Source of the DNA: a virus
Reading direction: 5' to 3' (one strand)
IMG/VR virus record: IMGVR_UViG_3300025645_003892
Location: 1-21,228 of that record
DNA length: 21,228 nucleotides
Position 1 is the stretch's first letter, and the number at the start of each line of letters is the position of its first letter. The notes beneath the pieces were generated by a model, which saw only the letters and a list, made by a program, of their open reading frames with translations, did no database searches and was not told where the DNA came from. Shown piece by piece: positions 11,801-20,246 of this stretch. A program made the translations under genes and the position numbers.

Positions 11801-14800
11801 CTATTTGGGAAGTTCGAGGTCGTACTTCACATACATAGCCTCCTCTGGGCTCTTAGCAAACGTCCTGTCAATAGTGCTCTCTACACTAGAGATGATACTG
11901 TAGTTGCCAAACTTAGCAGAATAATTAGCAGCGAATTGATACGCTCTCTTTATCTCATCCAACCGCACCTGTCTGTTGACCTTTTCTGCATCACTCAATG
12001 AGGTGTAAGGCTTGCGGAAATTCTGCTCGCTCATATTGTAGTAGAACTGTCTTGCTATATCAACAGGATAGTCTCTAAAGATTACGGCAGTAGATAACTC
12101 AGCCGCTGTTTCAAGGGGTTGCAACTCTATGTCTGGGTTTTCCTTCGCTTCCTTCATGCGCTTGCGATATGCACGAGCGATGTAGTTAAAGTTAGGCGGT
12201 ATAAAAGTCTCCTTAAAGATATAAGAACCATAAGCATCTGACCACTCCGTTAGGTTAGGCCCAATGATGTACCTGTGGAACCAACCTACGTCATCGTTAC
12301 TAAGGATTGGCCGTCCATAAGAGTCCTTTCCATCAACAAGATTAAAGAGTAATCGCGCTGCAAGGTTAGGGTCTTTGAAATCAGCGGCTATACTTTGTAG
12401 CATATTGCTTCTGGATATACCGTTACGTCCATATATAAGCCCTTGCAATTCATCGTATGGGTCTTCCGAACTCATGTTAGCAAATCGAATCTTACCGTCT
12501 TTGTCCATCCCTACAGCGACAATGTTTGAGCCCTGCATCCATGGAGGTAATACATAATTAGTAGACCTTGCTTGTTGTCCAAGTTCATCTTCCTCGTCGT
12601 CCTTCAATAACAAACCTGCTATGGCTTGATACCCTACCTTAGATAAGCCGGCAAGTGCGAGCCCCATGCTTAGTGTACCTGCACCATCTGTCATGTACGC
12701 ACCACGTTGTGATTTGGTTAGGTTCTCGTTAGTCATAGCCTGTCCCAGATCTGCAACTGCATTACGATAGATGCTAAAGAAACTACGGAAGGCTTCCACA
12801 CGGAACGAAAGGAAGTCACCAACAGGTAACTTAAATAGATTGCGTAATGACGGATGTATACGAGACATGGTAGGCATGTTCTGCTTGATACGCTCGGCTG
12901 TCATCTCGTCCACCTGCTGCTTCTGAGCAAAAGAAAGTTCATCGTATGACTTACCCTCGGGATTAGACTCAAGTCTCTTAGCGAAGTTCTCACGCTTAGT
13001 GAGGTAAGCAATCATCTTGGTATAGTCATCAATGAATCCATACTGATAGGCGGTACGTGCTGCCTTTATACCTAGTTCCTGCTGTGCTTTTTTCACCCCT
13101 GCTGGTAACCACTTCCACGCTAACTCTGGCGACACACCTTCCAATTGCTGGATGAATGAATCATTGATGTCACTAAACATACCCATGTTTGGAGATGAGC
13201 CAAGCAATCCAAGTTCTCCCATGCGGTCAAGAATTTTTTCATACTCTGGATCTAACTCACCGTCCTTCATTTTCTTGAACCTGTTCCTCAAGTCTTCCAT
13301 TGCAGTAAGCCCTCCTCTGTGCTTATTAAATGGAAGCACAAAGTTTGCTCCTAAGAAATACCAACCACCCATGATGTTCTTTCTCCAGGTAGGTAGGTTG
13401 TATAGTACACGCACACGACGCATCTGTAACAGAAGTTTATAGTATCCTTGAAGAACCTTGTTGTCAGACTGATACATCGGTGTTTGCTTCAGCATGCTAA
13501 CGAAGTCATTCTTCACAGCCTTGCCGCTCATTGGAGATTTCTTCTCCTCAATAACCGTATAGTTCTCTAGAAAGTAATCCTTTAGTTTGTCTTCGATGTA
13601 GTCAATACGATCTGAAGGAAACGCAGGGGTTTGACCATCTATTAGTTGACCACCTGTTCTTGTATAGAAATCATCAAAGGACTCTTCCTTACCCATAAGG
13701 CCCATGTCACGTGCAATTTGAGGAACCCTTACACCAAGTCTTTTCTCTGGGTCTTTAGACATGATGGCACGTACAATCGGAGTAGTAACAATTAAATCCC
13801 CAAGGTCACTACGCTGTGCAATCTCATTTACTCTATCCACCAGTGTGAACTGTTGCACCATGTTGGTAAGAGTAGCAACGGTTTGACTGAACTTAATGTA
13901 TGGGTCTTTCTCTACGCCCATGTAGTCCATCAACTCAATAGGTAAGTCTTGACGCTGTTTTAATTTCTTAGTAGGTATTCTTAGTTTACCCAAGTCTTTA
14001 GTGCCTGCCAAGCCTTCGCCATATCTACCTTGAGATTCTCGTGATGCTGCCTCTATGTTTCTTAGACTATCCTTGACCCTGTTCTTAACCTCTTCTATCT
14101 GAGTTGTCTCTACGAACTGAACAATGTCATCTAACTCATTCATATCAAGATTCCTTGCCTCCATCTCCTCAAACATTTCATCAGTGAAGTTGTCGTTTTC
14201 ATATATGTCAAAAGCGATGTCGTATATCATGGCATCTACCATAGATTTCTCAGCGGCTGCTCTTAGTTGTGGGTCGAACTTAAAGTTGGGATCAGTAAAC
14301 GCACGATATGTTCTTGTGCCGTATGACGCTGTGTTATCTATAATAGTCTCCTGCAATTCACTGCTTAGGTTATCAAAGACAGCGCTGTTCTGTATAGACT
14401 CCTGCATAGAAGCACGTATCGCTGTTAATCTTCCAAGTTGTTTCATCAACTCGGGGTTTATTTCTTGCAGTTTATCGAAGGCTTCTCGTCTTGTCTCTTC
14501 CTTTGCACCAAACAGATAGTCATTAGACAGGTCAGCCACCTCTTGTCTCTGCTCGTCTGGTAACTTATTTGTTATCTTATTTATCTGACGCAACGCAAGG
14601 TAAAATCTATTGATGTGCTGTACGTTTATAGACTCCGAAATCTCCAATGCTTGAAGCACATCTCTACGTGTTCCTCTAAGCCTGTCTATACCAAGAACCT
14701 TCTCGAGTTTCTTTGCTAATGCGTTTAGTTTAGGGCCTAGAATTCCGGTTAGTTTTTCTAGAGGATCAAAGGTCTTGTCGTAGTTCTCTGGATCTGGTAT

Positions 14801-17575
14801 ACCTGCCACGTTTTTACTTGGCTCTACATCCATCTCGCCCGTAGGCTTTTCAAACCCGTACTCGTCCTTCTCTGTTTTTTCCGTAGTCGTTGGTCGCTCT
14901 CTTTGAAAGCGTTCTGTCTGCAAGGATTCGGCCATAGGTACTTGACTGATGTCTGCACCAGCACGTACAGCCTTACTCATTCCTTTCATGTACTCAGAAA
15001 TATCTTTAGCCAGACCAGCCTCTTCAAATATCTGTACACGATTGCCTGTTATCTTACTTACGACACCATTTAAAAACGCTTTGAGTTCCTCGAGAAAAGA
15101 TGCTTCAAAAACAATTCTTTCACTACCGAGTAAGCCACCAAGTTGAACCATAAATTCCTCTGACTTGTAAGCACCAGCAGATTCTCCATCCTCACGCTCC
15201 ATGTATCGCTCCGCAAAAGCATTTAACTCCTTGACATTGCTCTCGCTTAACCTACGAATCACAAGTTTCCTAAACTGATTGAAGTCAATAGGTCTGTCGT
15301 TAAAAAACTTTGAGAATATCTTGTGGTAAACCTCATGATACGCAGTGCCTTCTGCTGTATATCTATCTACCTTACCTCTCTGAGATAGGGATTCATCTGC
15401 GGATGGTATAGACACTATAATAGGAGCGTCTTTAGTGCCTACTCTACCAGAGGTTATACCAGCAGCATTTTTTAAATCTGCTTTTTTAAAGCCAGCCGCT
15501 TTACCCGCTGCGTAGAAACCCTTTCTTCCAAACCCTACATTGAAATCTTTAGAGTCTGGATTCAAAAGTCTGTAGGCCTCACTTGCTAACACAAGTTTGC
15601 TTAGTATCCGCTGTTCTTTTATAGGTATCCTTTTACCGTCGCTATATTTTCCTTCCTCCAGCATTGTTCGCAATGCACCCGCGTCGTTCTTATCAAACAG
15701 GTTAAAGAAAACTCCTTTCTTCCTGTCTCTGTTGTATTTAAAATCAGTCAGCGCGTCGGCTACACTTTTACTTCTTGATTTTCTACCTACTTCTTCTTGG
15801 CGTGCTTGAAGTATTCCACTAATTTGAGCCTTCGCTCTGCTTGTTTCCGACTTGGGTACGTCCCCAAGTTCTTCCCCGACTTGCTCTGCACCTGGTACTT
15901 CTTCGGGCTTAACTTTTTTATCATCTGGTTGCGCTTGTGTTTGCTCTTCTGTTTGGCCCGACAGCAACTGGTCTAACTCTTTGGCTGACTGCTCCATCTC
16001 TTCTTCGATAGCAGCCTTTTCTTCCGCAGTAATATTACCTTCCTTTAATACTGCCGCTGCTGCATTAAGGTCACGCGTTAACTGGTCTGCTATTTCTTCT
16101 TGTACCCCCTCTAGTTTCATAACTCTCTCAGAGGTTTCTCTAAGTAGGCTGTACTTTTCTTGTTTTAGTCGCTGTAGTTTAGCGTCTACGGCTTTCTTTG
16201 TGGTTGGGTCTTTCTTCTTAGACTCTCTAAGTTTTTGAATCTCATTATCTATAGATGCAATCTCCCCATTGTTAGCCACAAAAGATATCTCATTGGCTAC
16301 AGAGAGTTTCTTCTGATCCTGTTCTTTTGCCCAGTCTATGTATGATAATTCACCAGGTGTTTTACCGATGCGACCTGCAAGATTGTAGGCCATTACGGGT
16401 GCTGCTGGGCCTAACTCAGCGAATGCCTCGAGTGCTATGTCTCTTGGTCTGATTTCCTCACCCGATATTACCTGTCCCGCAAACTCACCAGTACCCCCAA
16501 GCCCTGCTTGAACCAAGGTTTCTGCCGCAGCCACCTTCATGGCTCTGTTTGTCGCTGATTTACCTACAGATTTTACGAGTACGTTACCCACTTTACCCGC
16601 AGTACCCCCCGATATAGCATCGAATACCGCGATAGGGATACCACGCTTGAGGCCTTTCTCTCGTGCCTTAGACATTATTCTTTGGTCACGTGATGCTTCC
16701 CTTAGTTGATCTGGAGAAGTGACGTCTACGCCCTCCTCACGAAGTACATCCATAATAGAATGACCATACTCAAGAGCCAATGATGTTCCACCAAAGTATC
16801 CTGCTATAGCACCAGTAGTTGCACCTGCCGCTGTACCTGCACCGGGAATAACAGAGCCTACTCCTGCACCTACACCAGCACCTGCCGCTGCACCTCTGAC
16901 ACCAGTCTCATACGCAGTAGCCATAGAGATTAATGACTCTGGTATAGTGCGTATTACATCAAGCACAAAACTACCTACAGGATTATCGGTGTCGTATAGG
17001 TAGTCTTCTTCTTTTGGTGCGTCTCTTTGAACTATGTTGTTGAGGTAGGCTATCTTTTCGTAGTCCATCACCCCTGTGATTTCTGCCTCTTGTATTTCGT
17101 TAGCAAGAATACCACCAGATACAGCGCGATTCCACAATCTACCTAACTCACTTGGGTTATCGTCAATGATTAACCAGTGGTCTTTCATCTTGCGATTAAC
17201 AGGACGTTGAGACTCTATGGTTTTGTAGTATTGACTGGCTAAATTGTACGCGTCATCAGACAACTTACCCTGCATTTGCTCAAGGGTAACACCGCGTTCC
17301 TGTGCTGACTTTACAGCATCTAACAAACCAGAAGAAACCGCCTTTGAATCAGAGTCGAGTCGAGTAGATAGAGATACCGTACCGTTTACCGAAGGCTCTG
17401 ATGCTGATACCGAAGGACTGGCGATCTGAGAATCTTCGGTACCATCTTTTTTTTTTGAAAAGAAATCTTGTGCGACAACCATTGCGTCATCGCTAAGTTT
17501 ACCCTGCATCTGCTCAAGGGTTACCCCTCTATTGTACGCGGACTCAAGTGCTTCTAATAACTGCTCGTCTTCCAT
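11801..17575 (-). CDS. Giant internal virion protein (gp16-like position) with HEVYH zincin motif
   Basis: The 1924-aa protein is the last of three consecutive tail/internal genes, the place T7 gp16 holds, and may be ejected with the DNA. Visible parts are: two copies of GVTLEQMQGKLSDDA (17-31, 95-109); a Gly/Ala-rich, membrane-active-looking segment (about 217-263); a charged coiled-coil region (about 400-560); a zincin-type HEVYH (747-751) in AYHEVYHKIF, with E806/E807 in SEEFMVQ as possible third ligand; long helical domains (about 950-1700) like those of phage large polyvalent proteins; and a hydrophobic segment (about 1629-1657). No lytic transglycosylase domain was recognised. A metallopeptidase role is inferred from the motif only. 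It begins by TAATG overlap with the 565-aa gene. Confidence 0.65.
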   Translation of the reverse strand: MEDEQLLEALESAYNRGVTLEQMQGKLSDDAMVVAQDFFSKKKDGTEDSQIASPSVSASEPSVNGTVSLSTRLDSDSKAVSSGLLDAVKSAQERGVTLEQMQGKLSDDAYNLASQYYKTIESQRPVNRKMKDHWLIIDDNPSELGRLWNRAVSGGILANEIQEAEITGVMDYEKIAYLNNIVQRDAPKEEDYLYDTDNPVGSFVLDVIRTIPESLISMATAYETGVRGAAAGAGVGAGVGSVIPGAGTAAGATTGAIAGYFGGTSLALEYGHSIMDVLREEGVDVTSPDQLREASRDQRIMSKAREKGLKRGIPIAVFDAISGGTAGKVGNVLVKSVGKSATNRAMKVAAAETLVQAGLGGTGEFAGQVISGEEIRPRDIALEAFAELGPAAPVMAYNLAGRIGKTPGELSYIDWAKEQDQKKLSVANEISFVANNGEIASIDNEIQKLRESKKKDPTTKKAVDAKLQRLKQEKYSLLRETSERVMKLEGVQEEIADQLTRDLNAAAAVLKEGNITAEEKAAIEEEMEQSAKELDQLLSGQTEEQTQAQPDDKKVKPEEVPGAEQVGEELGDVPKSETSRAKAQISGILQARQEEVGRKSRSKSVADALTDFKYNRDRKKGVFFNLFDKNDAGALRTMLEEGKYSDGKRIPIKEQRILSKLVLASEAYRLLNPDSKDFNVGFGRKGFYAAGKAAGFKKADLKNAAGITSGRVGTKDAPIIVSIPSADESLSQRGKVDRYTAEGTAYHEVYHKIFSKFFNDRPIDFNQFRKLVIRRLSESNVKELNAFAERYMEREDGESAGAYKSEEFMVQLGGLLGSERIVFEASFLEELKAFLNGVVSKITGNRVQIFEEAGLAKDISEYMKGMSKAVRAGADISQVPMAESLQTERFQRERPTTTEKTEKDEYGFEKPTGEMDVEPSKNVAGIPDPENYDKTFDPLEKLTGILGPKLNALAKKLEKVLGIDRLRGTRRDVLQALEISESINVQHINRFYLALRQINKITNKLPDEQRQEVADLSNDYLFGAKEETRREAFDKLQEINPELMKQLGRLTAIRASMQESIQNSAVFDNLSSELQETIIDNTASYGTRTYRAFTDPNFKFDPQLRAAAEKSMVDAMIYDIAFDIYENDNFTDEMFEEMEARNLDMNELDDIVQFVETTQIEEVKNRVKDSLRNIEAASRESQGRYGEGLAGTKDLGKLRIPTKKLKQRQDLPIELMDYMGVEKDPYIKFSQTVATLTNMVQQFTLVDRVNEIAQRSDLGDLIVTTPIVRAIMSKDPEKRLGVRVPQIARDMGLMGKEESFDDFYTRTGGQLIDGQTPAFPSDRIDYIEDKLKDYFLENYTVIEEKKSPMSGKAVKNDFVSMLKQTPMYQSDNKVLQGYYKLLLQMRRVRVLYNLPTWRKNIMGGWYFLGANFVLPFNKHRGGLTAMEDLRNRFKKMKDGELDPEYEKILDRMGELGLLGSSPNMGMFSDINDSFIQQLEGVSPELAWKWLPAGVKKAQQELGIKAARTAYQYGFIDDYTKMIAYLTKRENFAKRLESNPEGKSYDELSFAQKQQVDEMTAERIKQNMPTMSRIHPSLRNLFKLPVGDFLSFRVEAFRSFFSIYRNAVADLGQAMTNENLTKSQRGAYMTDGAGTLSMGLALAGLSKVGYQAIAGLLLKDDEEDELGQQARSTNYVLPPWMQGSNIVAVGMDKDGKIRFANMSSEDPYDELQGLIYGRNGISRSNMLQSIAADFKDPNLAARLLFNLVDGKDSYGRPILSNDDVGWFHRYIIGPNLTEWSDAYGSYIFKETFIPPNFNYIARAYRKRMKEAKENPDIELQPLETAAELSTAVIFRDYPVDIARQFYYNMSEQNFRKPYTSLSDAEKVNRQVRLDEIKRAYQFAANYSAKFGNYSIISSVESTIDRTFAKSPEEAMYVKYDLELPK
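17249..17527 (-). repeat. Duplicated segment within the giant protein gene
   Basis: The 15-residue peptide GVTLEQMQGKLSDDA is encoded at 17483-17527 and again at 17249-17293, 78 codons apart. The flanking residues (LLEALESAYNR and LLDAVKSAQER before; AQDFF and ASQYY after) are also alike, so a unit of about 40 residues was duplicated. The DNA copies differ at many silent positions, so the duplication is not recent. Confidence 0.7.
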
Positions 17576-19272
17576 TAAATATCAATTTTCAATTGTAGTC
17601 TTAATTCATTGCGAACTTTAGCCAATTCGTTTTTACGCTCAGTAGGTGTCATCGTGTCCCATTTTCTGCGTTGACGACCATTGAGTTCAACTGTCTCGCT
17701 GTTACGATTTACTGCTTCATCCATGATGAAGTTCCGCTGTGCTGGCTTGCTCATGTCACTCCACTCGTCTACTGTGATTTCAATTGTAGGCTCTGCAGTA
17801 GAACCTTGTGGACGTACAAACTGACCTGCCATTGTACCTTGGTCGGATGTCCCGACACCCTTGGGAGCAGCAGGGCCTTGCATTACGCCTGTTTCGCTTG
17901 TCTCGACTTCCATTTCACCAAGGACATTTATATCTCCCTGGAAGTTTTGCTGTGGCTCACGACCCGCAAAGTTTGCCGACCACATAGGTAGCATATTGTT
18001 GTATGTCTGACGAATCTTATCTGCTTGCTTGGCGTTACTCAATCCATTCAACGGTATTTCAGATGCGTCTACCACTGTTCTAGCAACGTGAGTTTCAGTT
18101 TTATTACTCCTGTTCTTTACTGACTGATTAGTTCTAATAATAGCAATCATCTTCCCGTCTTGGTCTATACCAATGCTCTCGATATAATTTTGATTACCAT
18201 TCACGTCTCTGTACATAGGTTGTGTGCCCTCTATACTCGCGTGAATTGCCATGTTAGCGTTAGCCAATTCTGGGTCACTAGTTTTTAAAACATTTCCATT
18301 GGCGTCTGGAGTAATAGGTGGCATGTATTGTAAATCACCAGCCTCTACAACAAATCCACTGTACCCAGAAGCGTTCGACGCTGCCCTCGATTCTTCTGCT
18401 TGTATTCTTGATTTGGTTCTGTAGTCAGAGAGTTCCGCTTGACGCTTCTCCCGCTCTGTTGTTATATCTTCAGCCAACATATTTTGCAAAGAACCAGTAA
18501 CATACTGCGCGTACTGACCTATGTATCCTTCACGCTCTTCATCTGATAGGTTTCTAATTTTAGAAAGGTCATCCATAGAACCGTTTAAACCACCGAGTTG
18601 GTGGAGTACGTATGCAATGGCCTGGTCTTCTTCTTGTTGTGACAGAGAATTACTATTGAACCATGCGGTAACACTGGAGGCTACTGAATCTGGGTCAATC
18701 TCTCCAGATCCACTCATGTCGTAGAAGTTATTGATACCACCAGAGGTTTTCAAGTTCTCCAGTATCATGCCTGCTGCTGCGTTAGGAGCAATCTCTGGCA
18801 AAGAAAATCTTCGGAACTCATTTAGTGATGGTAATTCACCCGCTACTAAACCTATGTTTTGAGCACTCACCTGTACATTACGTGCATCTTCTAATTGAGA
18901 CATTAAATCAGCAGGGTCATTGTATGCATTTGGGTCTGCTAGTATAGATGCCTCTAAATCATTAACAGTGTTTGCGTATTCAAGAGCATCGGCAGCGTGT
19001 TGCTTGTAGTTATTATACAGCCGCTGTCTTCGGGCCTTTGCCTCAAGAGACATATCTCCCTGATCCAGGTCGGATTCAATAGCATCCCACTCTGCTTGCA
19101 GTTCATCCTGCATACCCGTAGTGAAAGCACCACGTTCCTGTTGGAACTGGTTAAGGTATTGTAGTTTCTTCTCTTCTTCTAACTCGCGACGGGCCTTGGC
19201 GTTTCTGTACACCGCACCATAATCTACTTGTGGTACCTGGCCCACCGCCATGAATGTGGATGTATCAGCCAT
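17575..19272 (-). CDS. Probable internal virion protein (gp15-like position)
   Basis: The 565-aa product lies between a gp14-like and a gp16-like gene and is joined to both by TAATG overlaps. The first 130 residues are highly charged helices likely to form coiled coils (for example KARRELEEEKKLQYLNQFQQ). The middle and C-terminal parts are richer in beta-type segments and polar linkers with a Gln/Gly/Pro-rich stretch. It has no signal peptide, TM helix or catalytic motif I can identify. Gene order alone suggests an ejection-apparatus or tail protein; sequence similarity to T7 gp15 is not visible, so the name is positional. Confidence 0.55.
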   Translation of the reverse strand: MADTSTFMAVGQVPQVDYGAVYRNAKARRELEEEKKLQYLNQFQQERGAFTTGMQDELQAEWDAIESDLDQGDMSLEAKARRQRLYNNYKQHAADALEYANTVNDLEASILADPNAYNDPADLMSQLEDARNVQVSAQNIGLVAGELPSLNEFRRFSLPEIAPNAAAGMILENLKTSGGINNFYDMSGSGEIDPDSVASSVTAWFNSNSLSQQEEDQAIAYVLHQLGGLNGSMDDLSKIRNLSDEEREGYIGQYAQYVTGSLQNMLAEDITTEREKRQAELSDYRTKSRIQAEESRAASNASGYSGFVVEAGDLQYMPPITPDANGNVLKTSDPELANANMAIHASIEGTQPMYRDVNGNQNYIESIGIDQDGKMIAIIRTNQSVKNRSNKTETHVARTVVDASEIPLNGLSNAKQADKIRQTYNNMLPMWSANFAGREPQQNFQGDINVLGEMEVETSETGVMQGPAAPKGVGTSDQGTMAGQFVRPQGSTAEPTIEITVDEWSDMSKPAQRNFIMDEAVNRNSETVELNGRQRRKWDTMTPTERKNELAKVRNELRLQLKIDI

Positions 19273-20225
19273 TATTTAAATTGTTCTTTGTTTAGTAAGT
19301 TACGAACGAATTCGTGTAGTTCGGTATCTCCTGCCTTAGAAAGTTTACGCATTTCTTCAGCCTGCTCTGGGTTAAATATGTATTCTCCTCCAGTCATCTC
19401 CCCGATTTTTGCTCCCTCTTGAACGATATCTATAGGATTGTCATCATGCGAGAACTCTCCTGGTGTTTTCTGAATACCACCTTCTTCCATTGGTCTGATA
19501 GCATCTAGTTCATCAACCATTTCATCGGTGATAACATTTGATTCATCCTCCAGTATATTGAAAGATGCTGCTTTATCTGCCTTGGTCTGTTTAGTAAAAT
19601 CTATAAGCCCTTGCTGTGTTCCCTGCAGAGCAGCGTTAGACATAGCGGTTAAAGCATCTGTCTTCGGGGCAACAGGATTAGTAGCAGGTAGTTCCAATGC
19701 TTCTGGCTTCTTCTTTTTAAATCCAGTTTTTGCAACCGAGCCAAGAATTTCTGCCCCACCTTGGATTGCAGTTGATACACCACCTATAGTTGTTTGTCTT
19801 GCTGCATCTGCTGCACGACTAAGCCTGTTTAAGTTAAGACGGGCCTGCTGGTTTTGACCTGCGGTTAAAGATGTTTCGTCAAGCGTAGGGACGCTGTTAA
19901 TAGCACGATTCGAGGCTAATTCTGTTGCTCTCATTAAGCCAGGTGTTGCTGACTGAAGAGCACGAGCGCCACCCTGTGATGCTAAACGGTCTGCCGCTGT
20001 AGCCTGTGCGCGTAATGCTGAATCCACACCCGCTTGAGCATCACTTGTTTGACGTGCAATTCTTTGGCGTGCCGCTTGTGATCTGATTGGGCCAGTGGCT
20101 GCTTCGTCTGCCTGTGCCATTTTCTTTTTGGCTTGACGCTCTTGATACGCACCGTATGCTGCTGTACCGAGCCCTGCCGCTACATTTATTAGGCCTCCTA
20201 CAAAATAATTTTTCATCTTTTTCAT
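19272..20225 (-). CDS. Probable internal virion protein (gp14-like)
   Basis: The 317-aa protein starts with a short hydrophobic Gly/Ala segment (FVGGLINVAAGLGTAAYGAY), then a long Ala/Arg/Gln-rich helical region (about 28-170), which resembles T7 gp14-type internal core proteins. The C-terminal 75 residues carry a distinct ordered block: KTPGEFSHDDNPIDIV, then KIGEMTGGEYIFNPEQAEEM, a pattern I associate with phage tail or internal proteins. Gene order nozzle, 317 aa, 565 aa, 1924 aa matches T7 genes 12, 14, 15, 16. Two in-frame ATGs (residues 1 and 4) are possible starts. A -7-type box lies 4 nt upstream. Confidence 0.6.
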   Translation of the reverse strand: MKKMKNYFVGGLINVAAGLGTAAYGAYQERQAKKKMAQADEAATGPIRSQAARQRIARQTSDAQAGVDSALRAQATAADRLASQGGARALQSATPGLMRATELASNRAINSVPTLDETSLTAGQNQQARLNLNRLSRAADAARQTTIGGVSTAIQGGAEILGSVAKTGFKKKKPEALELPATNPVAPKTDALTAMSNAALQGTQQGLIDFTKQTKADKAASFNILEDESNVITDEMVDELDAIRPMEEGGIQKTPGEFSHDDNPIDIVQEGAKIGEMTGGEYIFNPEQAEEMRKLSKAGDTELHEFVRNLLNKEQFK

Positions 20226-20229
20226 AATA

Positions 20230-20237
20230 CAAAAATA
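20230..20237 (-). promoter_or_regulatory. Candidate -7 box TATTTTTG before the gp14-like gene
   Basis: TATTTTTG on the - strand fits TAnnTTTG and is 4 nt before the ATG at 20225, the same geometry as the box at 11787-11794. It lies in the other true gap of the - strand block (20226-20246). There is no TTTG at the expected -33 place, so the promoter call is tentative. Confidence 0.35.
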
Positions 20238-20246
20238 CTGATAATA

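Noticed and set aside
15852-16238. + strand Ser-rich ORF of 128 codons inside the giant gene
   Set aside because: It lies wholly antisense to a continuous 1924-codon frame, and its composition is what the reverse of a Glu/Lys-rich coiled coil gives.
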